Shown here piece after piece: positions 7,386 through 14,302 of a stretch of DNA of 21,611 bases (within the stretch, counting starts at the first letter, position 1; every line of letters begins with the position of its first letter). Origin of the DNA: an uncultured Clostridium sp. (lineage in GTDB: Bacteria > Bacillota > Clostridia > Clostridiales > Clostridiaceae); the NCBI RefSeq assembly GCF_934754915.1, contig NZ_CAKVKB010000055.1:1-21611 (forward strand), in the 5' to 3' direction. The notes under the pieces are model-generated. The model made no database searches and had not been told where the DNA came from. It saw nothing but the letters and a program-made list of their open reading frames with translations. Made by a program: the position numbers and the translations under genes.

Positions 7386-8051
7386 ATGGGAATAAAAGAA
7401 AATATAGAATGTATTAAAAATAAAATACCAGATGATGTAAAGCTTCTTGCTGTGTCAAAAACAAAACCATTAGAATATTTAGAAGAAGCTTATGAATGTG
7501 GGATAAGAGATTTTGGAGAAAATAAAGTGCAAGAGCTTGTAGAAAAGTATGAAAATTTTCACAAAGACGTTAGATGGCATCTTATTGGACATTTACAGAC
7601 TAATAAAGTTAAATATTTAGTAGATAAAGTTTTTTTGATTCATTCTTTAGATAGTGTGAATTTATTAAATATGATAGAGAAAGTTTTTGGAAAAGCAGGT
7701 AAGACTGCTGATGTTTTAATTCAGATAAACATTGGAAGAGAAGAAAGCAAAACTGGAATTTTTGAAGAAGATCTTGAAGATTTTATTTTGGAGATTGAAA
7801 AGTGTGAACACGTATCTGTAAAGGGATTAATGGTTATTATCCCTCAAGGTGATGAAGAAAGTAATAGAAAATACTTTAAGAAAACTAAAGCTATATTTGA
7901 TGAACTAAAAACTAGAAACTTCAAAAATATAACTATGCAGATTTTATCAATGGGAATGACTCATGATTATGAAACTGCAATTGAAGAAGGATCTACTCTT
8001 GTCAGAGTTGGAACTGGAATTTTTGGAGAAAGAAATTATAATAAAAAATAG
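7386..8051 (+). CDS. ylmE: YggS/PLPBP family pyridoxal phosphate-binding protein (YlmE)
   Basis: This 221-residue, single-domain TIM-barrel protein belongs to the YggS family, which binds pyridoxal 5'-phosphate (PLP) and takes part in vitamin B6 and amino acid homeostasis; no enzyme reaction is established. Motifs are LLAVSKTKP (Lys25 is the PLP-binding lysine by family alignment), FGENKVQEL, WHLIGHLQTNK, HSLDS, INIGREESKTG, GLMVIIP and the phosphate-binding end LSMGMTHDYETAIEEGSTLVR. AAAGGTG lies 7 bases before the ATG. It heads the sepF group, the place it holds in Bacillus subtilis (ylmE). Confidence 0.95.
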   Translation: MGIKENIECIKNKIPDDVKLLAVSKTKPLEYLEEAYECGIRDFGENKVQELVEKYENFHKDVRWHLIGHLQTNKVKYLVDKVFLIHSLDSVNLLNMIEKVFGKAGKTADVLIQINIGREESKTGIFEEDLEDFILEIEKCEHVSVKGLMVIIPQGDEESNRKYFKKTKAIFDELKTRNFKNITMQILSMGMTHDYETAIEEGSTLVRVGTGIFGERNYNKK

Positions 8052-8064
8052 GAGGAGTTAATTT

Positions 8065-8523
8065 ATGAGCAATAATGTTTTATCAAAAGTTAAATCATTA
8101 CTAGGGTTTGAAGATTATGAAGACTATGAAGATTATGAAGATGAAGAATATGAAAGTGAAGTAAAAGATGAAGAAGAGACAATAGAACCTGTTATAACAA
8201 ATAAAAAGAATAATAAGGTTGTAAATATTCATACTTCAACATCAGTAAAAGTTACAATAACTAAACCAGTTGATTATGAAGAAGCAACAGAAATTTGTGA
8301 AGCTTTAAAGAATAGAAGAATAGTATTGGTTAATACTACAGTCTTAGAATTAAAGATTGCACAAAGATTATTAGACTTTATAAGTGGCTCTTGCTATGCA
8401 TTAGGAGGCGAATTACAACAGATTGAAAAAGGTGTTTATCTTCTTTCACCATCTAATGTTGAAGTAACAAACGAATTAAAGAATGAATTAAGTTCAAAAG
8501 CATTATTTAACTGGTCTAAATAG
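8065..8523 (+). CDS. sepF: Cell division protein SepF
   Basis: SepF is a membrane-binding protein that tethers FtsZ filaments and shapes the division septum. The 152-residue protein has an N-terminal amphipathic helix (about 1-14, NNVLSKVKSLLGF) that binds membrane in the family. An acidic linker with three exact EDY repeats (16-24) follows, then the DUF552 core (about 58-140: VKVTITKPVDYEEA, RRIVLVNTT, LDFISGSCYALGGELQQI, YLLSP). AGGAGGAG sits 7-8 bases before the ATG. It follows ylmE by 13 bases and precedes ylmG by 8. No ftsA or ftsZ lies in the window, so its partner is encoded elsewhere. Confidence 0.96.
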   Translation: MSNNVLSKVKSLLGFEDYEDYEDYEDEEYESEVKDEEETIEPVITNKKNNKVVNIHTSTSVKVTITKPVDYEEATEICEALKNRRIVLVNTTVLELKIAQRLLDFISGSCYALGGELQQIEKGVYLLSPSNVEVTNELKNELSSKALFNWSK

Positions 8524-8531
8524 GAGGAAAA

Positions 8532-8789
8532 ATGTTGCTGGAAATTATAAGTATAATATTTAGGATAATAGAATTTGCAATACTGGCTGAATGTATTGCT
8601 TCATGGGTTCCACAACTTAGATATAGTCAGTTTATGGAGATTGTTTATAAAATTACAACTCCAATACTTGAACCTTGCAGAAGACTTCAAGATAGGTTAT
8701 TAGGAAATTTACCAATTGATTTTTCACCATTTATTGCTATGATTATTTTAGATGTAATAAGAGTTCTTTTAATAAATCTGTTGTATTAG
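8532..8789 (+). CDS. ylmG: YggT family membrane protein (YlmG)
   Basis: This 85-residue protein has two hydrophobic segments (about 2-24 and 63-84) separated by a short loop carrying the YggT family signature: ECIASWVP, then TTPILEPCRRL. The family is linked to cell division or membrane organisation in bacteria and chloroplasts; its precise function is unknown. TAGGAGGA overlaps the sepF stop region just before the ATG. The stop codon (8787-8789) is only 2 bases from the ylmH ATG. Confidence 0.93.
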   Translation: MLLEIISIIFRIIEFAILAECIASWVPQLRYSQFMEIVYKITTPILEPCRRLQDRLLGNLPIDFSPFIAMIILDVIRVLLINLLY

Positions 8790-8791
8790 AT

Positions 8792-9556
8792 ATGAGAGAA
8801 ATAATAGCAAAAGAATTTGGTGATGAAGATAGAAATGAAGTGCTTAATTTATATGAAAAATGTAAATTAGCTAAAGAAAAAGATATACCTATGTTTGGAA
8901 ACAATTTTTATCCTCCTAATATATGGAGATGGTTTGAAAATACTTTTAACAGCAGTTCTTTTAAAGTGGAAAGTAATGGGGTGTTTGATGATTCTGAAAG
9001 AAGGATGATTTCTTTTAATAATATTTATGAAACACCCTTTCCTATGAAATTATTAAAGATAAAAAACACTTCTAAGTTTAATGAGCTTACTCATAAGGAC
9101 TTTTTAGGCGGAATATTGGCTGTTGGAATAGAACGTAACAAGATAGGAGACCTTTTAGTGAAAGGAGATACTTGTTATGTGCCGGTTCATGAGGATATTG
9201 AAGGTTTTCTTATAAGTAATATAGATAAAATAGGAAAAACGGTCTGTAAAGTTGAAGTTTTAGAACAGTGTGAATCTTTACCCCAATTTAGTTTTAAAGA
9301 AGAAGTGATTTTGGTTTCATCTTTGAGAATTGATGGTATAGTCTCAAAATTGGCTAATGTTTCACGTAATAAGGCGCAAATGATGATTGATCAAGGAAAA
9401 ATTCTTATTGATTATGTGAAAGTAAGAAACAAAAGTTATGAAGTTAAAGAAGAAGAAAGAATTACAATCCGAGGGATTGGCAAATTTATTTTAGGAAGCA
9501 TTATTGGAACAAGTAAAAGCGGAAGGCTGAAAGTGAGTATAAAAAAATATACATAA
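8792..9556 (+). CDS. ylmH: S4-domain RNA-binding protein YlmH
   Basis: This 254-residue protein is of the YlmH family. The N-terminal and central part carries the family stretch DFLGGILAVGIERNKIGDLLV (103-123). A C-terminal S4 RNA-binding domain (about 178-235: LRIDGIVSKLANVSRNKAQMMI, then GKILIDYVKV) is followed by the closing SGRLKVSIKKY. In B. subtilis, YlmH has been reported to bind stalled 50S subunits and to act with RqcH in ribosome-associated quality control, overlapping the role of RqcP. No clear SD precedes the ATG, which starts 2 bases after the ylmG stop, so it probably depends on translational coupling. Confidence 0.93.
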   Translation: MREIIAKEFGDEDRNEVLNLYEKCKLAKEKDIPMFGNNFYPPNIWRWFENTFNSSSFKVESNGVFDDSERRMISFNNIYETPFPMKLLKIKNTSKFNELTHKDFLGGILAVGIERNKIGDLLVKGDTCYVPVHEDIEGFLISNIDKIGKTVCKVEVLEQCESLPQFSFKEEVILVSSLRIDGIVSKLANVSRNKAQMMIDQGKILIDYVKVRNKSYEVKEEERITIRGIGKFILGSIIGTSKSGRLKVSIKKYT

Positions 9557-9574
9557 AATTTTAGAGGTGAAATT

Positions 9575-10189
9575 ATGAAATTAACTCCAATGGACATAAA
9601 TAATAAAGAATTCAAAAGAGGATTAAGAGGATATTCTGCAGATGAAGTAGATGAATTTTTAGATGAAATTGTTGAAAATTATGAAGAATTATACAAGGAA
9701 AATGCAAATTTAAAAGAAAAGATTACAAATCTAAATGAAAAAGTTGAGCATTATTCAAAAATAGAATCAACAATTCAAAATACATTATTGTTGGCGCAAA
9801 ATGCTGCAGAACAAGCTAAAAATTCAGCTAAAAAAGAAGCTGAAATGATGGTTAAAAATGCAAATGAAGCAGCTCAAAAAATTATGGATAAAGCTCATAA
9901 TGATGTGATTACAATAAATGATGAGTATGAAAAAGTAAAACAAGAGTTTATAAAGTTTAGAGCTAAGTATAGAAACTTTATGAATACACAGATGGAAACA
10001 TTTGATGATTTAGAAAAAGATTTTATAAAGAATTATAATGTTTCTGAACCATTAGAAGATGAAGAAATATGTGAAAAGGAAGCAGCTGTTACAGAAAGTT
10101 CTGAAGATTTGGTAAAGGAAGAAAATTCAGAGTCTGATTTTGCAGATGATTTAAATGAAATCAAAAGCTTTTTTGTTAAAGAAGATTAA
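9575..10189 (+). CDS. divIVA: Cell division/polarity protein DivIVA
   Basis: DivIVA is a coiled-coil protein that binds negatively curved membrane at poles and septa and positions partner proteins. The 204-residue protein starts with the conserved lipid-binding domain (LTPMDINNKEFKRGLRGYSADEVDEFLDE). Residue 17, Phe in B. subtilis, is Leu here, and Arg18 is kept. Coiled coil follows at about 27-65 and 70-150. The acidic tail (about 158-204) is variable in the family. AGAGGTGA lies 7 bases before the ATG. It ends the ylm group, as in Bacillus, and a strong terminator follows at 10250. Confidence 0.95.
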   Translation: MKLTPMDINNKEFKRGLRGYSADEVDEFLDEIVENYEELYKENANLKEKITNLNEKVEHYSKIESTIQNTLLLAQNAAEQAKNSAKKEAEMMVKNANEAAQKIMDKAHNDVITINDEYEKVKQEFIKFRAKYRNFMNTQMETFDDLEKDFIKNYNVSEPLEDEEICEKEAAVTESSEDLVKEENSESDFADDLNEIKSFFVKED

Positions 10190-10249
10190 TACTTTTAATT
10201 GTAATAATAAGTTATTATAATAATTAAAACATTTATTTTGTATTTACAG

Positions 10250-10290
10250 CTTACCTAAGGAGTTATTCTTTAGGTAAGTTTTTATTTTTT
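10250..10290 (+). terminator. Rho-independent terminator after divIVA
   Basis: CTTACCTAAGGA (10250-10261) pairs with TCTTTAGGTAAG (10267-10278) over 12 bp with one G-U pair and a 5-base loop, followed by TTTTTATTTTTT. It closes the division gene group. Confidence 0.92.
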
Positions 10291-10337
10291 ATTATAATTT
10301 TAGCAGGATATAAGTTTGAGCTAAAGAAGAATACAAC

Positions 10338-10372
10338 TTTACATTGTAAATTAAATTTGATTATAATATAAT
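10338..10372 (+). promoter_or_regulatory. Promoter for the rluD-type gene, pyrR and rlmL-type operon
   Basis: TTTACA (10338-10343) and TATAAT (10362-10367) are 18 bases apart. An overlapping pair, TTGTAA (10344-10349) and TATAAT (10367-10372), is 17 bases apart. Both end about 35-40 bases before the ATG at 10407 and after the divIVA terminator, which makes this one of the better promoter calls in the window. Confidence 0.65.
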
Positions 10373-10406
10373 ATTTTAGAGAATATTTAGAGGAAAGGGT
10401 CTGTTT

Positions 10407-11321
10407 ATGGAAAAGACACTGATCACTGTAGATGAAAAAGATGAAGGAATTAGAATAGATAAATATTTAACACAAATATTTGAAGATAAATCTAGGTCAT
10501 TTATTCAAGGACTAATTGAAAAGGAAAATATAAAGGTTAATGGAAAAATACCTAAAAGCAATTATAAACTTAGAAAATCTGATGAAATTGAAATAATAAT
10601 ACCAGAACCAGAAATTTTAAAAGTTGAACCAGAAAATATACCAATCGACATTGTTTATGAAGATGAAGACGTAATTGTAGTGAATAAACCACAGGGAATG
10701 GTGGTTCATCCTGCGCCGGGAAATTATAATGGAACTTTGGTAAATGCTTTATTATATCACTGCAAAGATTTATCAAGTATAAATGGAGTTATAAGACCTG
10801 GCATAGTACATAGAATAGATAAAGATACTTCAGGGATTCTTGTTGTTGCCAAAAATGATGAAGCTCATAATAAACTAAGTGAACAATTAAAAGATCATTC
10901 AATGAAAAGAGAATATTATGCTTTGATTGAAGGAAGACTTAAAAATGATAGTGGAACAATTGATAAGCCTTTAGGCAGAAATAAGAAGGACAGATTAAAG
11001 ATCGGAATAGTTGAAGATGGAAAGAGGGCTGTAACCCATTATGAAGTTCTTGAAAGGTATAATGGATATACACTCATAAAATGTGTTCTTGAGACTGGAA
11101 GGACTCATCAGATAAGAGTTCATATGTCTTCTATAGGTTTTCCTCTTGTTGGTGATCCTTTATATGGATTTAAAAGACAGAAATTCAAGGTTGAAGGTCA
11201 GGTACTTCATGCAAAGACTTTAGGATTTATACACCCTAGAAGTGGGAAATATATGGAGTTTACAAGTGAGCTCCCACAATATTTTGAAGATTTGCTTAAT
11301 AAGCTTAGAAATGAGATATAA
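10407..11321 (+). CDS. RluD-family 23S rRNA/tRNA pseudouridine synthase
   Basis: This 304-residue enzyme isomerises uridine to pseudouridine in RNA, most likely 23S rRNA. It has an N-terminal S4 RNA-binding domain (about 13-75: IRIDKYLTQIFEDKSRSFIQ, then IKVNGK) and the RluA/RluD catalytic domain (about 85-295). The catalytic Asp138 lies in the signature HRIDKDTSG (135-143). Other family motifs are VVNKPQGMVVHP and ETGRTHQIRVHM. B. subtilis YlyB is the closest namesake. The exact target positions cannot be told from sequence. GAGGAAAGGG lies 7 bases before the ATG. pyrR follows after 29 bases. In many Firmicutes lspA precedes this gene; it does not here. Confidence 0.93.
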   Translation: MEKTLITVDEKDEGIRIDKYLTQIFEDKSRSFIQGLIEKENIKVNGKIPKSNYKLRKSDEIEIIIPEPEILKVEPENIPIDIVYEDEDVIVVNKPQGMVVHPAPGNYNGTLVNALLYHCKDLSSINGVIRPGIVHRIDKDTSGILVVAKNDEAHNKLSEQLKDHSMKREYYALIEGRLKNDSGTIDKPLGRNKKDRLKIGIVEDGKRAVTHYEVLERYNGYTLIKCVLETGRTHQIRVHMSSIGFPLVGDPLYGFKRQKFKVEGQVLHAKTLGFIHPRSGKYMEFTSELPQYFEDLLNKLRNEI

Positions 11322-11350
11322 AGGCCGGTTGATATTAAGGAGGAAATTAT

Positions 11351-11899
11351 ATGAAATTAAAAGCTATATTGTTAGATGAAAAAGCTGTTAATAGAACTTT
11401 AATTAGAATTTCACATGAAATAATTGAAAGAAACAAAGGTGTTGAAGATATAGTACTGATAGGGGTAAAGACAAGAGGATATCCATTAGCAGAAAGAATT
11501 GCTGAATACATAAAAGGAATTGAAGGACGTGAAGTTCCAGTTGGGTATGTTGATATAACATTATATAGAGATGATTTGTCAACTTTAGAGGAAATGCCAA
11601 TGGTTAAAAATTTGGATCTTGGTGTTAATGTAAAAGATAAGAAAGTTATAATTGTGGATGATGTTCTTTATACATGTAGGACAATAAGAGCTGCTATTGA
11701 TGCTATAATTGACGTGGGAAGGCCTATAGCTATTCAGCTTGCAGTACTTATAGATAGAGGTCATAAAGAACTTCCAATAAGAGCTGACTATGTAGGGAAA
11801 AATATTCCAACATCAAAAAATGAAGTGATAGCAGTGAGCTTAAAAGAAATTGATGGTGATGATTCTGTTAAGATATATGATTCTGCCAGTGAAGAATAA
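11351..11899 (+). CDS. pyrR: PyrR-type uracil phosphoribosyltransferase/pyr attenuator
   Basis: PyrR binds pyr mRNA leaders in response to UMP/UTP to cause attenuation, and has uracil phosphoribosyltransferase activity. The 182-residue protein has the phosphoribosyltransferase fold and closely PyrR-specific stretches: VGYVDITLYRDDLST, VGRPIAIQLAVLIDRGHKELPIRADYVGKNIPTS. The PRPP-binding loop is VDDVLYTCRTIRAA (102-115), with Cys109 where B. subtilis has Gly (FTGRT). AAGGAGG lies 7 bases before the ATG. No pyr biosynthetic gene and no attenuator adjoin it; it lies between the pseudouridine synthase and methyltransferase genes, so any regulation of pyr genes would be in trans. Confidence 0.95.
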   Translation: MKLKAILLDEKAVNRTLIRISHEIIERNKGVEDIVLIGVKTRGYPLAERIAEYIKGIEGREVPVGYVDITLYRDDLSTLEEMPMVKNLDLGVNVKDKKVIIVDDVLYTCRTIRAAIDAIIDVGRPIAIQLAVLIDRGHKELPIRADYVGKNIPTSKNEVIAVSLKEIDGDDSVKIYDSASEE

Positions 11900-11913
11900 A
11901 AGGAGATAAAAAT

Positions 11914-13077
11914 ATGATGTATGATTTAATTGCTACAAGTACTTTTGGTATTGAAAGCATAACAGCAAAGGAACTAAGGGCATTAGGTTATGAAGATTTA
12001 AAGATAGAAAATGGAAAAGTTACTTTTGAAGGCGATGAGATGGATATTGCAATTGCTAATATTCATTTGAGAACTGCTGACAGAGTTCTTATAAAAATGG
12101 CGGAGTTTGAAGCGAGATCTTTTGAAGAATTATTTCAGGGGACTAAGAAAGTAGAATGGAGCAGACTTATACCAGAAGATGGAGTTATGCATGTTACAGG
12201 AAAATCAATAAAATCTACATTACATAGTGTTCCTGATTGTCAGTCAATAGTTAAGAAAGCAATTGTAAATAGTATGAGTGAAAGCTATGGAATAAAGCAG
12301 TTTAGCGAAAGTGGTCCAGTATATAAAATTGAAGTATCTATTTTGAAGGATGTGGTGACACTTACAATAGATACTACAGGTCCTGGTTTACATAAAAGAG
12401 GATATAGAGAACTTGCAGGTATTGCTCCATTAAAGGAAACTTTGGCTGCATCTATGCTTCTTATTTCAAGATGGAATAGTGATTTTGAACTTATTGATCC
12501 ATTTTGCGGATCTGGAACAATATTGATTGAAGCAGCAATGATAGCACTTAATATAGCACCTGGCGTAAATAGAAATTTTGTATGTGAAACATGGCCTACT
12601 ATTGATAAAGAGATGTTTGAATCTGTAAGAGATGGTGCAAGAAATTCAGAAAGACATAAAGATATAAAGATAATTGGATATGATATAGATTATAGAACTC
12701 TTAAAGTAGCCATGGAAAATGCTGAAAAAGCAGGAGTAAGTCAGTACATTAAATTTCAAAAAAGAGATTTTATGGAGTTTTCTACATCAAGAAAAAATGG
12801 ATTTATAATAACTAATCCTCCATATGGTGAAAGAATTGGAGAAAAGAAAGCACTTGATGAACTGTATAAGCACATTGGAACTGTTAAGAGAAGACTTGAT
12901 ACATGGGATTTTAATATACTTACTTCATTTGAACCTTTTGAAAAAACATTGGGAATTAAATCAAGCAAGAATAGAAAATTATATAATGGTAAAATAAAAT
13001 GTTATTATTATCAATATTTTCATAATGATAAAATAAAAAATGACGGAGATACTCTTATAAAAGCTATTATTGGATAG
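11914..13077 (+). CDS. THUMP-domain 23S rRNA guanine-N2 methyltransferase (RlmL N-terminal half/YpsC type)
   Basis: This 387-residue methyltransferase uses S-adenosylmethionine. It has an N-terminal ferredoxin-like/THUMP RNA-binding region (about 1-155) and a C-terminal Rossmann domain with motif I DPFCGSGTILIEAAM (195-209), the acidic YDID (256-259) and the catalytic motif NPPYGERIGE (301-310). By family it resembles B. subtilis YpsC and the N-terminal half of E. coli RlmL, which makes m2G in 23S rRNA helix 74; it lacks the second RlmK-like domain. AAAAGGAGA is 6-7 bases before ATG ATG. It follows pyrR by 14 bases and ends the operon. Exact target is inferred. Confidence 0.9.
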   Translation: MMYDLIATSTFGIESITAKELRALGYEDLKIENGKVTFEGDEMDIAIANIHLRTADRVLIKMAEFEARSFEELFQGTKKVEWSRLIPEDGVMHVTGKSIKSTLHSVPDCQSIVKKAIVNSMSESYGIKQFSESGPVYKIEVSILKDVVTLTIDTTGPGLHKRGYRELAGIAPLKETLAASMLLISRWNSDFELIDPFCGSGTILIEAAMIALNIAPGVNRNFVCETWPTIDKEMFESVRDGARNSERHKDIKIIGYDIDYRTLKVAMENAEKAGVSQYIKFQKRDFMEFSTSRKNGFIITNPPYGERIGEKKALDELYKHIGTVKRRLDTWDFNILTSFEPFEKTLGIKSSKNRKLYNGKIKCYYYQYFHNDKIKNDGDTLIKAIIG

Positions 13078-13098
13078 CTGAAAATAATAGAAAATATA

Positions 13099-13127
13099 TT
13101 TACATATATATTTTTATATGGTAAAAT
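13099..13127 (+). promoter_or_regulatory. Candidate promoter lying upstream of a terminator
   Basis: TTTACA (13099-13104) and TAAAAT (13122-13127) are exactly 17 bases apart, with TG just before the -10. Transcription from here would begin near 13134 and meet the terminator at 13154-13193 within about 20-60 bases. It could drive the rpiR-type gene with attenuation, or be a chance match in AT-rich DNA. Confidence 0.4.
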
Positions 13128-13153
13128 ATATTTAATAAAATATTTAAAGGCAA

Positions 13154-13193
13154 CGATGCTAAATAACCAAAAGGGTTTAGCATCGTTTTTTTT
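13154..13193 (+). terminator. Rho-independent terminator after the rlmL-type gene
   Basis: CGATGCTAAA (13154-13163) pairs perfectly with TTTAGCATCG (13176-13185), followed by eight T. With the flanking AA and TT the stem is 12 bp. It lies 76 bases after the methyltransferase stop codon and 82 before the next gene. Confidence 0.92.
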
Positions 13194-13275
13194 ATCTTAT
13201 TTAATAATGATGTATTTATATAAGTTTAATTTATAAACAATAAGAAAATCGGTTTTAAAGAAAGGAGTATAATTA

Positions 13276-14121
13276 ATGGGCGAAGTGTATCAAAGAGTGG
13301 CAGAAAAATTACCTAATATGAGTAAAGCGCAAGAAAAAATAGCAAAATATATATTAGCACATCCAAATAGCACACCTTTTTTAACAGTGGAAAAATTAGC
13401 AAAATTAGCAGGTGTAAGTATAGCAACGGTTACAAGGTTTGTTATATTTTTAGGATATAGTGGATATCCGGAATTTTTAAAAGATACTCAAAAATCTATG
13501 CAACAGCAGGTAAATAATAGTGAACGAATAAAACTTGGAGGAGATGATCTGTCTAATAAAGAACAGGCTGTGTATGAAATATTTGAGGATGACATGAATA
13601 ATATAAAAGAAACAGTTGAAAGTTTAAATGTGTTTGAAATAAGAAAGTGTGTTAATCTTCTCCTTAATTCAGAAAGAATATATATAGTTGCAAAGAGAAG
13701 TTCAGTTGCATTAGCTGTATTTTTAAAATATTATCTTGATTTGATGTTTAATAATGTGGTTATAGTTGAGAATATTGAACAGATGCCTAAACAGATTAAT
13801 AAAGAAAGAGGCAAAGATGTAATAATAGGAATAAGCTTTGAAAAGTATGCAAGAAGTACAGTAGAAATATTTAGTCATTTAAAGAAGATAGGAGCAGTTA
13901 CAATTGCTATAACAGATAGTATGCTTTCACCTCTTGTTCCATATGCTGATGTTACCCTTACAGCATTGAGTAAAGGTTCAAAAGCAATAGAATCTTTTGT
14001 GGCACCATTAAGTCTTATAAATGCTTTAATAGTATCTATTGAAGCTGAAAAAGAAGAGTGTTTTAACAATAATGTACATATGTTAGAGGAAACTATGAAG
14101 AAATTTGATTTATTCATATAA
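13276..14121 (+). CDS. MurR/RpiR family transcriptional regulator
   Basis: This 281-residue regulator has an N-terminal RpiR helix-turn-helix domain (about 1-77; recognition region TVEKLAKLAGVSIATVTRF at 37-55) and a C-terminal SIS domain (about 125-265), which binds phosphosugars in this family. Family members control use of sugars such as ribose, MurNAc, GlcNAc or glucose. The usual SIS phosphosugar loop is represented by VAKRSSVALA. AAAGGAG lies 7-9 bases before the ATG. It is a single-gene unit between two terminators, with no sugar gene nearby, so neither its ligand nor its target can be deduced here. Confidence 0.92.
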   Translation: MGEVYQRVAEKLPNMSKAQEKIAKYILAHPNSTPFLTVEKLAKLAGVSIATVTRFVIFLGYSGYPEFLKDTQKSMQQQVNNSERIKLGGDDLSNKEQAVYEIFEDDMNNIKETVESLNVFEIRKCVNLLLNSERIYIVAKRSSVALAVFLKYYLDLMFNNVVIVENIEQMPKQINKERGKDVIIGISFEKYARSTVEIFSHLKKIGAVTIAITDSMLSPLVPYADVTLTALSKGSKAIESFVAPLSLINALIVSIEAEKEECFNNNVHMLEETMKKFDLFI

Positions 14122-14144
14122 TATTCTATTAATGCTTTTAATAA

Positions 14145-14189
14145 AAAAGAAATGGACAGACATACAAGTTTGTTCATTTCTTTTGTTTT
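14145..14189. terminator. Bidirectional terminator between the rpiR-type gene and rqcH
   Basis: AAAAGAAATGGACA (14145-14158) pairs with TGTTCATTTCTTTT (14171-14184) over 14 bp with one G-U pair. An A-run precedes the left arm and a T-rich run follows the right, so it can serve both converging genes. It is 23 bases after the regulator's stop codon. The remainder of the gap to 14302 shows no gene. Confidence 0.85.
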
Positions 14190-14302
14190 AATACATATTA
14201 CTAATTAAAATTACAATAACATATGAAATAACATAATAATAAAAGAAATATTGCATAGATTTTATCATTCATTGTTAATTGCAGCATATACATTATTACA
14301 TC

